Under the pieces are notes generated by a model, which was not told where the DNA came from, ran no database searches, and saw only the letters and a program-made list of their open reading frames with translations. 64,000 nucleotides of DNA from Acanthamoeba castellanii str. Neff. Lineage: Eukaryota; Discosea; Longamoebia; Acanthamoebidae. The position numbers and the translations under genes were made by a program. The first letter of the stretch is position 1. Each line of letters begins with the position of its first letter. Positions 45,932 through 58,276 of the stretch are shown here, in pieces. The stretch spans positions 119,873 through 183,872 of the forward strand of contig NW_004457269.1 in NCBI RefSeq assembly GCF_000313135.1, read 5' to 3'.

Positions 45932-48730
45932 TTAAATCCACACTTCAACAAGCGGCCGGCCGGGCACGCAGAGCAACTCGGCGGTAGGCCGCTCGACGGT
46001 GCAGTGGTGCTCGACCACCTCGACCGAGGACACGCTGGCCTGCCGCGCGATGTGGCCCGCGAAGCGACGGATGAGGGCGGCCTCGTCGTACGCCGAGCTA
46101 GGGTCGGGGAGGCCACCTGAGGCGATGCGTTCGCGCAGGTGGGCCACGACGCGCATGAGCTCCGCGTCCTCCTCGCCTACAGCCAGGTCGGCCACTACGG
46201 GCCAGCTGGCGCCGACCCTCGCCAGAGCCGCGCGCACCTGCTCCCGTGCGAGTCGGTCCGTTGTGAAGCGCCGCACCACCTCATCGGTACGCTGGCCGCC
46301 AGCTTCGGCGGCCAGCTCGTCGAATCGGCTGGTCAGCGCGGCGACGATGACACTGACCCACTCGGGCGTGCCCTGACATACGGTGATGCGGGCCGTCGCC
46401 GGTCGGTCGCGGTTGCCAGGCCGGTGTCGCTTGGCGCGCGCGACTCTGTCGGCAAGCCGCTCGAGATAGCGGCTCGCCAGCTCGGCCCATCTGCTATGCG
46501 GGGTGGACAGGCCTGCCTCCGCCACCACCACGACGTGGCCTCGAGCCATGGCGCCATCGGTGGCGCTGTGGGCGCGGCTGACGTGTTTGCGCCACCAGCG
46601 GCTCATCTCACCGAGCGCAGCGTCGATTGCCGGCTGGTCTTGCGGAAGTGGTGCATGGTAGCGCTGCGGCGCGAGCTCACACGCAATGAACGAGCGCCAG
46701 ACCAGGGCGCTGAGGTTGGGACAGACCGGCGACAGCCCGCAAGCCACGATCTGAATTTACAGAAGCGCAAGTTTGTTCGTGTGTGTCCTGCATGTGAGAA
46801 AGAGCGAGCAGGCGTACCTTGCAAAAGCGACGGACAAGCTTGACGCTGCACGCCGACCAGTCCTCGCGCACGCTCCCCAGAGCGGTTCGATAGCTGCCCA
46901 TGAACGCCCAGCCCACGTAAGCTAATTGCGATCACATGCGACACTTGCAACTGTTGGAGAGCTGAGCACCGTCGCAGGGATCTGAGCATATCGTCGAAGA
47001 TGAATTTGACGGCCGCCTTCGGCCGATGCCCATGCAGCGCTCGCGCGAGGGTCTTCAAGTTCTGGTGCAACGCGCGCCCGAACTTTACGTCCTCCAGCGC
47101 CTGTGTGCGCGCGGCCATCACCTTAGAGGTTATACCGCGAAACGGTTGTGTGTGGTCCAGCGGCAGGTCACATACCACGAAGTCGCCTGCCAGCTCCAGG
47201 TGCACCTGTCTGGATGAAGCGCGCGTGAGCCGCAAGATGTGTACCACCAGCTCGAGCGGCAGTTGGCCGAATGCCGAGCCGGGATCTCGCAGGTGAGCCC
47301 ATAGCACAAAAACGCATCGGCTCTTCAGTGTCGTGTGCGTGTCGTGCGACGTATGTGTGTCGTTGGTGGATTCCGTGTGGTGTTGTGTGTCGTGTCGCGC
47401 TTCACATGTCAGCGCACATCCGTGGAAAAAGCGCGAGCTGAGAAGTCGGTACGTAGTTGTCCGGTCGCATGCTGCCGCTGTGCCTGTAGAGCGAGAGCAT
47501 GACGAAGTAGACCTTGTAGAGGTCCCGCAGCTCAGGGTAGTTGGGAAGTTGGGCCCATTGGACGTAGTTCTCGTCCTCGCCCGCTCGGAACCGGACGCCG
47601 GTGACCCGCTTCAGTCCGGCCAGCGAGGCGCCGAACCTGGAGAGCGTCACACCACCGGGGGACGAGGGCCGAGGCCCCCAGCCCTGATAAGGGATCTCCA
47701 CCGGATCAACGAACTGAATCGCCCGGGGACACATGGCCGGCCCCCAGATGGCCACGTGCAGCAAGAGCGAGAGAAACACCGCGGCGCCGCTGCTGGACCA
47801 GCCCGAGTACGAGTTGCTTCCGCGCTTTGCCGGAGCGAGAAGGATATGGAGCGGATACCTGTATTCCACACATGCGTTGCATGGCAACAACAACAACAAA
47901 TCTAAGTTTTTTGTCTGAGAGAGAACGGGCGGTGCGTACGTACCAGGCTCGGAACAGGTCCCGAGCCTGGGCGAGGTGCTCTGGCAGCGGCGGCGAGTCC
48001 CCCCAAGACCGACCAGTGGGCGCGAACACTTGATCCCAGTCCTGATCGTTTAGCACCCTCGGTTCACAGCCTGCAAGTTTTGCGAACTCGGTGAGTGGAG
48101 ACGAACGCAAGTGACCCTCCCTCTACGGAGAGTGGGATCCTCACCTCGGCGTAGTGCGGGGGCCACTGCGAGGAACGCGTGCACGAGTGCCTGCTCGCAC
48201 CAAGGGGTGATCACCATCTGCGGCGACCACGGTAGCGGAATGCCCGTCCCACCGTAGCGAGCAATGTGCCACTCTTCTGCATCCAAGAGCTCCAACAAAT
48301 GTCTCACACGCTGCACGCCGGTCAGTTCATGATGTGCGTACGTGTCTTTTGCGTGGGTCGTCAGGTGACCGTACGCAGCCTGTGCGTGTCCAGACAGCAT
48401 CGTAGATGACCTGCCGCACCTGAGCCTTCCATTCTGGGGAGGCGGCAAGCGGCAGGTAGTAGCTGTCCGCCAACGCTACAATGCACTGACCACCTGATTG
48501 TCGTTTTGCGTTGTGTGTGTTGTGTGTGTGTGTGTGTGTTGTGTGTGTGTGTGTGTGTGTGTGGTCAGTGGGTTTTGTGTGGCACAAGCGCATGTGAGTA
48601 GGTGGTGCATCGCTATTGGGCGGCGTAGGACTGACTCACCGGCAAGGGACTGGATGTCCTCGCTGCAAGCGTAGTAGCGGAAGGTGTCGCGTGAAGCAAG
48701 CACCCGCTCCACACGCTGCTTATCGGCCAT
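45932..48730 (-). CDS. Protein of unknown function with F-box-like segment
   Basis: I do not recognise the family. A multi-exon minus-strand path starts MADKQRVERVLASRDTFRYY (ATG 48728-48730) and ends with VPGRPLVEVWI at 45932. Readable blocks include EWHIARYGGTGIPLPWSPQM, DWDQVFAPTGRSWGDSPPLP, PYQGWGPRPSSPGGVTLSRF, ENYVQWAQLPNYPELRDLY and then RDPGSAFGQLPLELVVHILR, whose LPxELVxxIL pattern is F-box-like (about 47290-47230). The remainder is alpha-helical with many Arg, Ala, Trp and Cys and no TM segment. The joins I tested (for example around 47455 to 47320) keep phase, but the model is tentative and could be two genes. If the F-box is real it would suggest a ubiquitin-ligase adaptor. Confidence 0.5.
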
Positions 48731-48815
48731 TGATCTGTCACAAGACTTAAACCGTGAGAAGCAGAGATCAAGACATGAGTAGGAAACGCACAAAGGGTAT
48801 CCCGGTGGTTTCGTA

Positions 48816-50455
48816 TCATCGCCACCGGAGGCAACGAATACAATGTGGTCCCTTGGTCCACTCTTTGTCGCCCTTGGCTTTGGAGTCGGGCTGGTCGGGA
48901 GAGATCGGCACCGTTCGGCTTTCCTGCTGTTCGGCCCCGACGCTGGTGCACCGCACCGAGAGGCCGATCAGGTCTCGGCCTTTAAGTTCCGCCAACCTGA
49001 CCAACCGCCGCGTCCTCCGTCCTTGCGCCGGGCGCCCAGCTTCCTTGCTGAGGTTGGCCGCCGACTGGGACTGATCGCCGCTGGCGCCGGGTTCGCCTTC
49101 CTCTTCGGTCTTCGTGGCCATGGTGAAGCCCTGGTGGGCCATGTGCGTGGCCACGTCCTCCGAACAGATGGCCAGCCACTGCTCGCCGTCGTGCTCGTCC
49201 CGCTCCCCCTCGATGACGACCTTGTCCGGCCAGACGTCGTCCTCGTTGACAGCCGGCTGGCGGCCCAGCACAACGAACACGCCCAGCTCGGCAGCGGGGT
49301 CCACCCGACAGCTCGTCTGGCTGTCGCTTCGCGCCAGCCGCCCCTCCTGGCACAAGCTCACCACATAACACCGCCGCCCCCGCTCGGCAGCTTGGGAGAC
49401 ACATGCGAGCAGGTGAGGCGGAAGCTGGTCCGCGCTCCGAACGCAGAGCTCCTGCCTGACGCCGATGTAGGCCATGACCGTGTTCCATGCCTCGACCTCA
49501 GTGCGTCTGGTGTCGCAACCACGGAGTTGGTGAGACCACAACCACGCACGGCCGTAGCGCGCACTGCGACCTAACCACAGGAGACTGTGAAGAGGTCACG
49601 GACCTCTTGTGGGCGGGGCACGGAGCGTCTTGCTCGACAGAGAAGATGACAGGCCGCTTGCACCGCTTGATCCGCCCCTGCTCACGCAGCAACCGCATCT
49701 GCTCCCTCGCCCCGCCACCACACGCTCGCGTGTCAGTCACTCTCAAAACTTGGCTCAAGGGATGGGGTACTTCCGACCTGCCATTCGACAAAGGAGCGGT
49801 AGAGCAGGTCCTCGTCATCGGTCCGCAGGGTGCGGTTCCAGTCGACATCGCAGCCCAGCGTGACAACTGCCTCCTGCATGCCCCCCCCCACCAATTACGA
49901 ATGGGTGAGCGTGCTGACTAACAAGGGACTAGCATTCCGTACCTGCAGCCGGTGGCAGTGGTGGTCGTGCACCTCGGCTCCAGTGATGAAGTTTACGTGC
50001 TCATCACCGCTGCTCCTCTCCCGCCAGGAGTTGCGCTTGCTGCCCTCAACTCGCTCCTACACACGCCCGCCATTTTAGAGTAAAAAATGAAAATGAAAAT
50101 GAAAATGAGTGCTGGAGGGGGGGGGTACCAGGGCGTAGGTGCCGGAGCAGGGGAGGACGAGCGGCAGAGAGGTGGCGCTGCCCAGCAGGCGCTCGGTGCG
50201 GGCCGCCACGGCGCCCTGGAAGAGCGTCTCGAGCTGCTCGGGCCAGTTGTACGCAAGCTCCTCCAGCACCACCCCACACAGCGCCCCTCCTCCATCGCTG
50301 TTCTCACGTGTGGGGGTGCCCCCCGCCACCGCCTGACGGTCGGCTTCGTGCAGTACCCGCAGCACTTCCTTCTGCTGCCAGTACTCCGCCTGGCGATTGT
50401 AGTGCTGCATGCGGACCTCTTCAAACCAGGGCCTCGTCGTGGTGTTCTCCTCCAT
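48816..50455 (-). CDS. Protein of unknown function
   Basis: I do not recognise the family. It starts MEENTTTRPWFEEVRMQHYN (ATG 50453-50455) and ends CIRCLRWR with TGA at 48816-48818, 85 bases upstream of the next gene's start. Phase-compatible exons give LEELAYNWPEQLETLFQGAV, a His/Cys-rich stretch EVHDHHCHRLQ, LGCDVDWNRTLRTDDEDLLY, EQMRLLREQGRIKRCKRPVI and a long last exon with CYVVSLCQEGRLARSDSQTS, WLAICSEDVATHMAHQGFTM and a charged low-complexity tail. No signal peptide or TM segment is seen. The scattered Cys/His do not form a zinc motif I can name. Orientation and spacing place it in tandem with the 45932-48730 gene; similar composition of the pair is suggestive but unproven. Confidence 0.5.
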
Positions 50456-50612
50456 TTTTGCAGTACAACTATCCACTCCACTCTGGCCAGCGCAACGCAA
50501 AGACAAGCTTCTTCTTGTGTGGACCAATGACGCGTCCATGATTACCCCCCCCCCCTCTCCCCCCTAGTGCACCGATTGGGTGAGCAAGCGTAGATCATGC
50601 CTGGCGGTTATT

Positions 50613-53600
50613 TTACTCCTCCTGGGCAAGAGTCTCGGTGGACATCTGGAGGGGCGCGCTGTACCAGGCCGAGAGGTCGCACGAGAGGTCCTTGGGCGGG
50701 GTCGCGCTCTTGGCGGCCACGGCGTCGGCGTACGACATGTCCTTCGACGTCGCGGCGGAGGTCGGCACGGGAATGGGCTCGGCCGTGGTTGTGGTGGGGC
50801 TGGTGGGCTGGCGCTGGCCGTTGTAGAGGTGGACGTCGATCCAGGCCAGGGTGGGGGCGAGGTCGACCGTGTTGGCGAGTGCGATGAGGTCGGGGATGAG
50901 GGCGGCGTTGTCCATGTCGAGGAACTTCTCCATGAGCGGGTTGCACTGGTGGAACCGCTCGCCCAGCATGAGCCGCACCATCTCCTCCTGGTGCAGCAGC
51001 CCGGCCTTCACAATCAGCTCCGGCAGCTTGGGCGCCCACTGCATTGTTCGGAGTTAAAAAGTTTGTGTAAGCAAGCAAGACCATGATTGGCGCCAGGGGC
51101 AGTGGGGGATCAGTGGCTGGTGGTGGCTACCTGAATCATGCCCCAGTCGAGATTGTCGCCCTCCACGAACTGGACCATGCGCCCGGTGCCCAGAGAGAGC
51201 ATGTGAATCCGCGAGGGGTCTTGCCTCTCCACCACCTGGGTCGTGTTAAAGACGTCCGAGTAAGTTTTCTAGAGGTGGGAGAAGAGAGAGAGAAGTGTGT
51301 GTGTGTGTGTCGTGCCTTTTCGCTCATGACCATGCTCAGGGCGCTGAGTGCGGGGTTGTTGACCATCACCGCTCCGTCCATGTGCTTGCCGTGGCTAGGG
51401 AAGTAGATGGGCGCCGCCGAGGAACTCAGCACGCACTTCCACAGCTCCTGCTCCTTCCACGCGCCCTCCTTGGCCTCGTATTCTGTCGTTGGAGGAATAA
51501 AACGCAATCAGCCAATGGCAATACTCCCGTGTGCGCGTGTGCGGTGTAAAAAGACTTACCGGCCTTCATGGGCAGGTTGTGGTAGATGCGCGGCTCCCAG
51601 CTCCGGTCGTTGCCCGGGGCTTCGTTGTCGAGCAGGAACGAGGGGATCACGACCTTACGCGGCAGGTCGCACAGCTTCATCCCCTTAAACACCTCCGCGC
51701 CGAACACCTCCAGCGGCTCGCGCGGGAACTTGGCCTGGTTGAGCGAAAACCTAAGATGTGTGTTCTGTGAGCGAACAGAACCGGTTATAACTCCGATTGG
51801 AGAGGGGCGTACCACTGTACAGAGGCCGCCTTCTGCTTGAAGCAGATGGGGCCGATCACCTTGAACATCTCCGTCAGGAAGTGAGGCGATCGTCCTGTGA
51901 CAGTGAGAACCGATGAGAACGAAGAACGAAGAACGAAGAACGAAGAACGAAGAACGAAGAACGAAGAACGAAGAACGAGAAACAAAGAATGAAGAGCGAA
52001 GAAGATGGGAGGGCATACCTGTGGCGAGGCCGGCGGTGACCATAGAGCCGCCAGAGACGCCAACGATGAGATCGAATTTCTGCAGCAAATCCGGATAGAC
52101 CTGTCCAACAGAATTACAGCATGAGCTCGCGTTGAATGCACGGTGGTGTGTGTGTGTGGTGTGTGTGTGTGTGTCACGACAGCACGGCAGGCAAGCAGGC
52201 GGGCCAGGAAAAAAGAATACGCACCTCGGTCAGCCGCGTAAGAATGACTGCTTCCATCACCGCTCGGAGACCACCGCCATCAAGCGACAGAATGCGATAC
52301 TGGCCGTCCTTGGATCCAATATTCTCAAGCGGATAGTTGCCCACTACCAATCACGTCGTGTGGGCGGGTTCAAATGTTGTGGACCATTCGCGTGTGGGAT
52401 GCGGTGACGTACGCGAACTCTTGCCGGTGGCCTGGTTGGCCTTCTCGCACAGGAGGCGGGCGCTGTTGATGAGCTCCGTCACAGGCGACGACGTTCGCGT
52501 GTTGACCTTGGCCGAACCCTGCTCGCTCATGAGCCCCTTCTTCGGTTCCTGCTTGGTGTGCGTTCGCGTGTGCTAGCGTCAGTAAGACTGGCGCATGATT
52601 ATCGCAGCGGCACGCAACACTGCGGTGGGTACCTCGGCCGTTGCGGAGAGCCCATTGACTGCAGCGCCCGCGTACCCGGCAGCGCAGCTCAGCATCAGCA
52701 TCTCCTTTCCTGGCTCTGCACAGAAGAAAAGACGAGTCGGAGTTAAAAAGATGCGGAACCTAACGTGAGCGCGGCACACGAGGGTGCGTACGCGAAGAAG
52801 AGGAAGCGCCATGCTTTCGGCTGAGAACGCGATTCCAGTAGTTGAGGTGCTCGTCGTCGGCGGTGTAGAGGCAGATGTTCATCTTCTTGCCATCGGTGAC
52901 CGTTAGCGAGTGGTTGTAGTTTTCCAACACGTTGCGCACGTGAAACGACGTGCTCTTCTGCTTGGGTCGATTCACCCGCCCGCTCTCCGGACCAGTCACC
53001 GTCAAATCGGCGATCGGAATCGCACGCTACACGCACGACACACACGACACACAGGTCAACAATGCGTTCGCGAGAGACCAGAGAAGGCGCTCGTACGAAT
53101 TTCTGGGGCTCAAACCACTCGAAGTAGTGGGCGTCGGCGATGCAGTAGTAGCGCTGCCACACCTTGGCCTTCTTGATCCACAGGAACCCGTTGATCATCT
53201 GCTTCCGCCGGCCCTCGAGTCCGCGGTCCCACAGGAACCGGGACCAGTCCTCCATCTCCTTCTTCGTGTCGGCCGCCATCTTGATCCGGGGCAGGGAGAT
53301 GGTCTCGCGGCCCTTCTCCTTCTTCGGCCGGTTCTGCTTGTCGGTGGGCGACACGTAGACGTAGAACATCCAGCCCTCCTTGTTCTCGCACAGGAACTGC
53401 TTCACCGGCGAGGTGAGCGTTTGCTGGACCACCTCCAGCTCTCCCGCGTCGTCAGTCTGAGAAGAACAACCAACACCACGCAATCGGAGTTAAAAAATGG
53501 TGGTTCGTGAGCTGTGCTGTGTGTGTCGTGTGTGTACCTTCAGCACCTCGTCCTTGCCGATCACGGAGATGCGACCGCGCAGGCGCAGAGAGCACCAGGC

Positions 53601-55351
53601 AAAGGTGCCCTCGGACGCATCGGCCACCGCAACGTTGCGCGTCGCGCCGCTACCCACCACCGTCAATCCCACCACTCCGTACCACTGTACTGACACGACG
53701 CATAAAACTCGGTGAGCAATCGCAACAATTTGCATCCCGCCGTGGTGCGTCGGAAATTGCATTGGTCGCGCACGTACGCTGGAGAATGCAGTCGGCTCCT
53801 CGGACGGCACCAGCAGGCCGGTCTTCTCCAATTCCTGGATGTCGGCCGGACCCCACATGCTCTTGCTGAGCAGGGTCTTGGCCAGCAGGACCTTCTCGTC
53901 TTCGCCTGCGGCTTCCTCCTCGTCCGACTCCTCTCCTTCCTGCGGGACATGATCGATGCCATCAACATCAACATCAAGACCAACAGCGTCGCTAACGACG
54001 AGCTAACCACAAAACCGTCACGCACCTTAATGTCCGGCAGATCGACAAAGGTGGGCTCTCGCTGGGAGAAGGTGCTGCCTCGGCTCTTCTCGCCGTCCTC
54101 TCCGTCCGAGCCATCGGCTGTCGGCGCACAGTGTGTGAGTTCGTTCGAGCACACGCATTGGTTCAAAAAGAACGAAAGCGAAAGCGAAAATGAACGCGAA
54201 GGAATGAGAAAGAGTGAGAAGCGTGAGTTCACCTTCGAAGATGTTCTTGCGTTGGGAGGAGGTGGGCGACGAGGAGAGCATGCTCTGCGCGTTGTTGGTG
54301 CCCACGAGAATGGCCTCCATCCACTCGCGCCGCTCGTCGGCGCTCCTGGCGGAGAGGTACAGCACGCGGGGCTTGGGGTGCGCCAGCTGCACCGAGAAGT
54401 TGAAGCCCGCCCGCTTCAGGCCCTCCTCCACCTTCACCTCCGCACCTTCCAGCCACAGCGAATCCAGCGGCGCCACCTCCTACGCAGCTTCGGAGTCAGC
54501 TAAAATGCGTGTGTGCGTGTGTGTGCGCGATGGTGTGTGTGTGTGGTGTCGTGTCGTGTGCGAAGGCGGAAAAGGTACGTACGTTGACCCCCTTGTAGTA
54601 GTGGAGGTAGCCGAGCGCGTCGAGCTTGAACCATCTCTCCCGCCACGACTTCACCTTTTGCCCTGCGCCATTTCGTCAGCAAATTAAATTAATTATTCAT
54701 TATTCATTATTTGTTATTCGGAAGTTAAAAATGAGATAAGAGGAAATAATTTATGGAAATAAATATTCGTTTCCTGCTTTGGATGTGTGTAAATGATTTA
54801 AATGTATATGAATAAATAATTTATATATCGGACATACCTTGCTTGGTGAGCCAGCCCTCCTTCTCCACGCAGCCGAGGTGCGGCGGCAGGGGTGGATAGT
54901 TTCCACCATCTTCGGTGGTGGCGCTGCGGCTGGTCGAAGATGACGGAGAAGAAGACATGTGCCCTTCTTTTCCTCCTCCTCCTCCGGCAGACTTCTTGAA
55001 TCGATTCAGGAAGCTGCCACCCGCGGCAGCGGCGCCGCCGACGCTCGACGCCGACGGGTCGTCGATGGCCTTGTTGATCTTCTTGACGTCCTTCTTCACG
55101 CCCTTCACCTCCTTCTTCACATCTTTCACTTCGTGCTTGAGCTCCTTGACGTCGACGCCCAGCTCCTCCTTGATCCCGGCGCGCACCTCCTTCTTGATGT
55201 CCTTCTTCACGTCCTTGACCTCGTGCTTGATCTCCTTCTTCACGTCCTTCGTCACGCTCTTGAGCTCCTTCTTGGCCCCCTTCTTGGCCTTGTGCTCCGC
55301 CGCGTCGGCCGTGTCGCTGAACGCCTTCCGGACCACCGCGTCAAAGTTCAT
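50613..55351 (-). CDS. PH domain-patatin-like phospholipase
   Basis: Read leftwards: an N-terminal Lys/Glu/Val heptad-rich coiled coil (KKEIKHEVKDVKKDIKKEV; about 55300-55060), a Ser/Gly linker, a PH domain (EKEGWLTKQG, WRERWFKLDALGYLHYYKG, REWMEAILVG; about 54870-54230), an acidic linker, a second PH-like region (GFLWIKKAKVWQRYYCIADA, YTADDEHLNYWNRVL; about 53200-52790) and a patatin domain. The patatin signatures are all present: oxyanion loop SLDGGGLRAV (about 52280), nucleophile elbow GVSGGS within IVGVSGGSMVTAGLATG (about 52060) and catalytic Asp in HMDGAVMVNNPAL (about 51360). Patatins hydrolyse acyl chains of glycerolipids through a Ser-Asp dyad. PH domains suggest phosphoinositide-directed recruitment. 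The C-terminus contains RPTSPTTTTAEPIPVP-like low complexity and ends TETLAQEE. Confidence 0.88.
51908..51992. repeat. (AACGAAG)n heptanucleotide array
   Basis: Seven to eight AACGAAG units plus degenerate flanks, within the intron between the patatin exons encoding GLATG and RSPHFLTEMFKVI. It creates spurious frames rich in RTKNEER or SSFFVLR. Confidence 0.9.
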
Positions 55352-55699
55352 CTTTCTCTCGCCGCCCCTCTTTTTTTTAACAAACTAGAAAAAAAGATTA
55401 AGATGAGGGCGGTGCCTGAACTGCAGTGTTGAAAGAGAGGAAAAGAAAAGGAATGTGTGTTGTGTGCACCCTTCCAGGTATGGGGCTATTCACCCAACTT
55501 AGGTCATCGACCAATGAAAAAACACCCAAAAATAAATATTATTTATTTCGGATTTTTGCAGACATTATCTTGGTGGCAATTTGGGTCCTCCAGCCCCACT
55601 GGAGCAACCACACACTTTGCCGCACTCACGCTCACTCCCCTCCCTCCTCACGCTCACTCCCCTCCCTCACGCAAGAGACCGCCCAGCCCGAAGACAAAA
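55352..55699. other. Divergent intergenic region
   Basis: This separates the divergent starts of the patatin gene and twinfilin. It contains AT-rich sequence around 55525-55560 and a short direct repeat TCACGCTCACTCCCCTCCCT near 55625-55672. It probably holds both promoters; no coding content is recognised. Confidence 0.45.
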
Positions 55700-58130
55700 A
55701 TGAGTTCTTCGGTCCCCATGCCCCGTACGGCCGCCTCCTTACACGCCCCTATTTATTTTTATCCTTGATTGCAACGAAATCTTTTATTTAATCTTTTTTT
55801 TGATTAATCCATAATCTAAATATTTCTTCGTACGCCAGTGGCTCCCGAGCTGCGACAGGCCTTCACTGCCGGCCACCGTGCCATTACTGTACAAATAGTC
55901 GATGGTACCTCCCCAAACCGTTCCTTCAAGCCTCTACTCTCATCATCTTACCAATAAGAATTCTAATAATAAATATTTTGCAGAAAACCTGAAGCTGGGC
56001 GCCACCCTGCCCAAGGGTAGCTCGGAGGCCGCAGGTTCGCTCCCTTTCTTTCCCTTTATTTATTTATTTATTTATTATACTTATTTTGCAATTTTTTCAA
56101 CGTAAAATTAACAACTTAAATAATTGGTGGTTCCGCGTCGGACGTCAAGACTTTGACAAGCTGAAGGGCCTGGTGTCGGCCGACGCGCCGTGCTACCTCC
56201 TCTTCCACCTGTCGTCGCCCTCGGGCTGGCTCATCATCACCTACATCCCCGAGACCGTCAAGGTGAGCGACAAGATGGTCTACGCCGCCACCAAGTCCCG
56301 CCTGAAGACCGAGCTCGGCAACCACACTTTGTCGACGAGATGCACGCCAACGAACCCGTACCGCACACACACAATACACAAATACACACACACACAAACA
56401 CACAAAACACACAAACACACAAACAAACACACATTCCTTTTGCAGCATTCCTTTGCGCATTCCACACTCACGTGATGGGCTGGTGGGGTGCAGAGTGATC
56501 TGGTGTGGTCGAGCTACGCGGGCGCCAAGGCCTCGCCGGTGCCCTACAGCCGCAGGGAGAAGGCCGTCCACGCCCTCGTACGCTCCTCTCGCCTTGACAA
56601 GTACTCGCGGGCTGGCGCTGACGTGGTGGTGGTGGTGGCGGCGGTGGTGGGGGCACACGTGCAGGACAAGGCGGAGGCCGACGCGCGGGTGGAGTTCAAC
56701 ACGCACAGCGGCAACAAGTCGTCGGGTTACCACACGGTGACCCTGCCCTTCACCGAATCCGCCACCGCCGCCCTGGAGGAGCTCAAGCAGGGCACCGTCA
56801 ACTTTGTCGAACTGGTAACCTCCAGACGTGTGTTTCCTGCGTGTCGTGGTGTCGTGTGCGGCTCGCTGACCGTGCACGATCAGAAAATTACGGAGGCGAA
56901 GAACAGCATCGAGGCGGTGGGCACGAAGACTGTCGAGGTGTCGGAGCTCTCGTCGGTGCTGCCCGAGGACGAGCCCCGCTTCTGCTTCTTCCACTGGGCC
57001 AACGCGCCCGCCATCAGTGCTGCCAGCGCCGCCGCCAGCGCGACCACCCGCTCCACCGTCACACCCATCACCGGCTCCTCCGTCTCGTCCCTCTCCGCCA
57101 GATTCGAGAACACCGGCTCTTCTTCGGTGCGCCTCCATTCCATCTCGTGTGTGTGTGTGTGCGCTGGTGTGTGTGGTGCGTGTGCCTGAGAGTCAAGCTC
57201 ACGCGATCTCGCGAAGCAGGGCCAGTCCTACAACCAGACGGGCGGCTACCGTGCGGCCGGCGGTTTCGTCGCCCCGGGCGGCCTGCGCAACTCGGGATCG
57301 ACCGCCACCGCTACCGCCTCGTCGTCGTCGTCCTCCGCCTCGGCGAGTGCTGTCAACACCTCCAAGATCTGTGCGTGTCTCCCCTCTACGCCACGCTCTC
57401 AGGAGAGGTGAGTGATTAGCTCAAACACTCCAATTGACTCCCGCGCGCTGTGCCCACAGTCTTTATCTACTACTGCCCCGACAAGTCGCCGCCCCAGCTG
57501 CGCATGGTCTACTCCACAGCCAAGCCCGCCGTACGCGACACATACACACCACACCACACACACACACACACAACCACACACACACACACACACACATACA
57601 CAACCAATGGTACACAACCTCCGTGATGCGTGCATACGTTGCAGGTGGCTTCGTCGGCGGAGCCAATCGTGGGTCAGATAAGGCGCAAGGTCGAAGTGTG
57701 CGACAGAACGGAGCTCACCGAGGAGTACATGCGCTCGACCGCCGCCGCTCCCGGTACTTTTTTTCGTTCCGCTAACGCTACTTTTTTTAGCTCCGAAGGA
57801 AGAAGCTGCACTACTTACCCGCTACCCCCCCCCAACCGTGCAGCGAGTCCCTATTCGAGCCCCTACAACAGCCCACTGCAGGCTCGCCTGAATGCCAGCC
57901 GAGGCACCGCCGGGGGCTCGCAGCTGGGCTCCTCCTCCAACAAGACGCTCCAGGTACACCCCAGGCACACCCGCGTTAATTCGTTGATTACCACCTTTGG
58001 CACATTTGGCCGCACTCACCACATGCGGCTGCAGGGCCACCCGGTGTACACCATGGGCGCGCCGACGGTCAACGTGGGCGGCAAGTCGAAGCGCATCGTC
58101 ATCCCGCCTTCCGTCGCTTACCACGGCTGA
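55700..58130 (+). CDS. Twinfilin (two ADF-homology domains)
   Basis: Twinfilin binds actin monomers and barbed ends through two ADF-H domains. I infer exons 55700-55724, 55839-55904, 55984-56034, 56150-56357, 56494-56577, 56665-56814, 56884-57126, 57220-57370, 57460-57530, 57645-57753, 57844-57953 and 58035-58130, giving about 453 residues after one correction. ADF-H 1: APELRQAFTAGHRAITVQIV, DAPCYLLFHL, WLIITYIPETVKVSDKMVYA, then FVDEMHANEP. ADF-H 2: TESATAALEELKQGTVNFVE, DEPRFCFFHW, FFIYYCPDKSPPQLRMVYST and IRRKVEVCDRTELTEEY. The tail is Ser/Gly-rich and basic (GGKSKRIVIPP), as in other twinfilins. Two extra bases (CA) within 56321-56328 break the frame between ELGNH and FVDEM; both sides are conserved, so I treat it as a sequence error. 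The Ala/Ser-rich insert at 57040-57370 makes it longer than animal twinfilin (about 350). Confidence 0.9.
57541..57603. repeat. CA-rich microsatellite
   Basis: A CA/ACAC tract interrupted by CC and TA, inside the twinfilin intron between exons encoding YSTAKPA and VASSAEP. Confidence 0.85.
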
Positions 58131-58276
58131 GACACGCAAGTGTTACCGCAGCCCACCTCCCCAATGTGTGTGTACGGCGTCGGCTTTTGTGTGTTTCTTT
58201 AGCCGAAAGGTTGGTTGTTGTTTTGGTACACTCTACGAAGGTTGGGCTGAGAAAAGATAGGAGGAAGAGGGCAACC

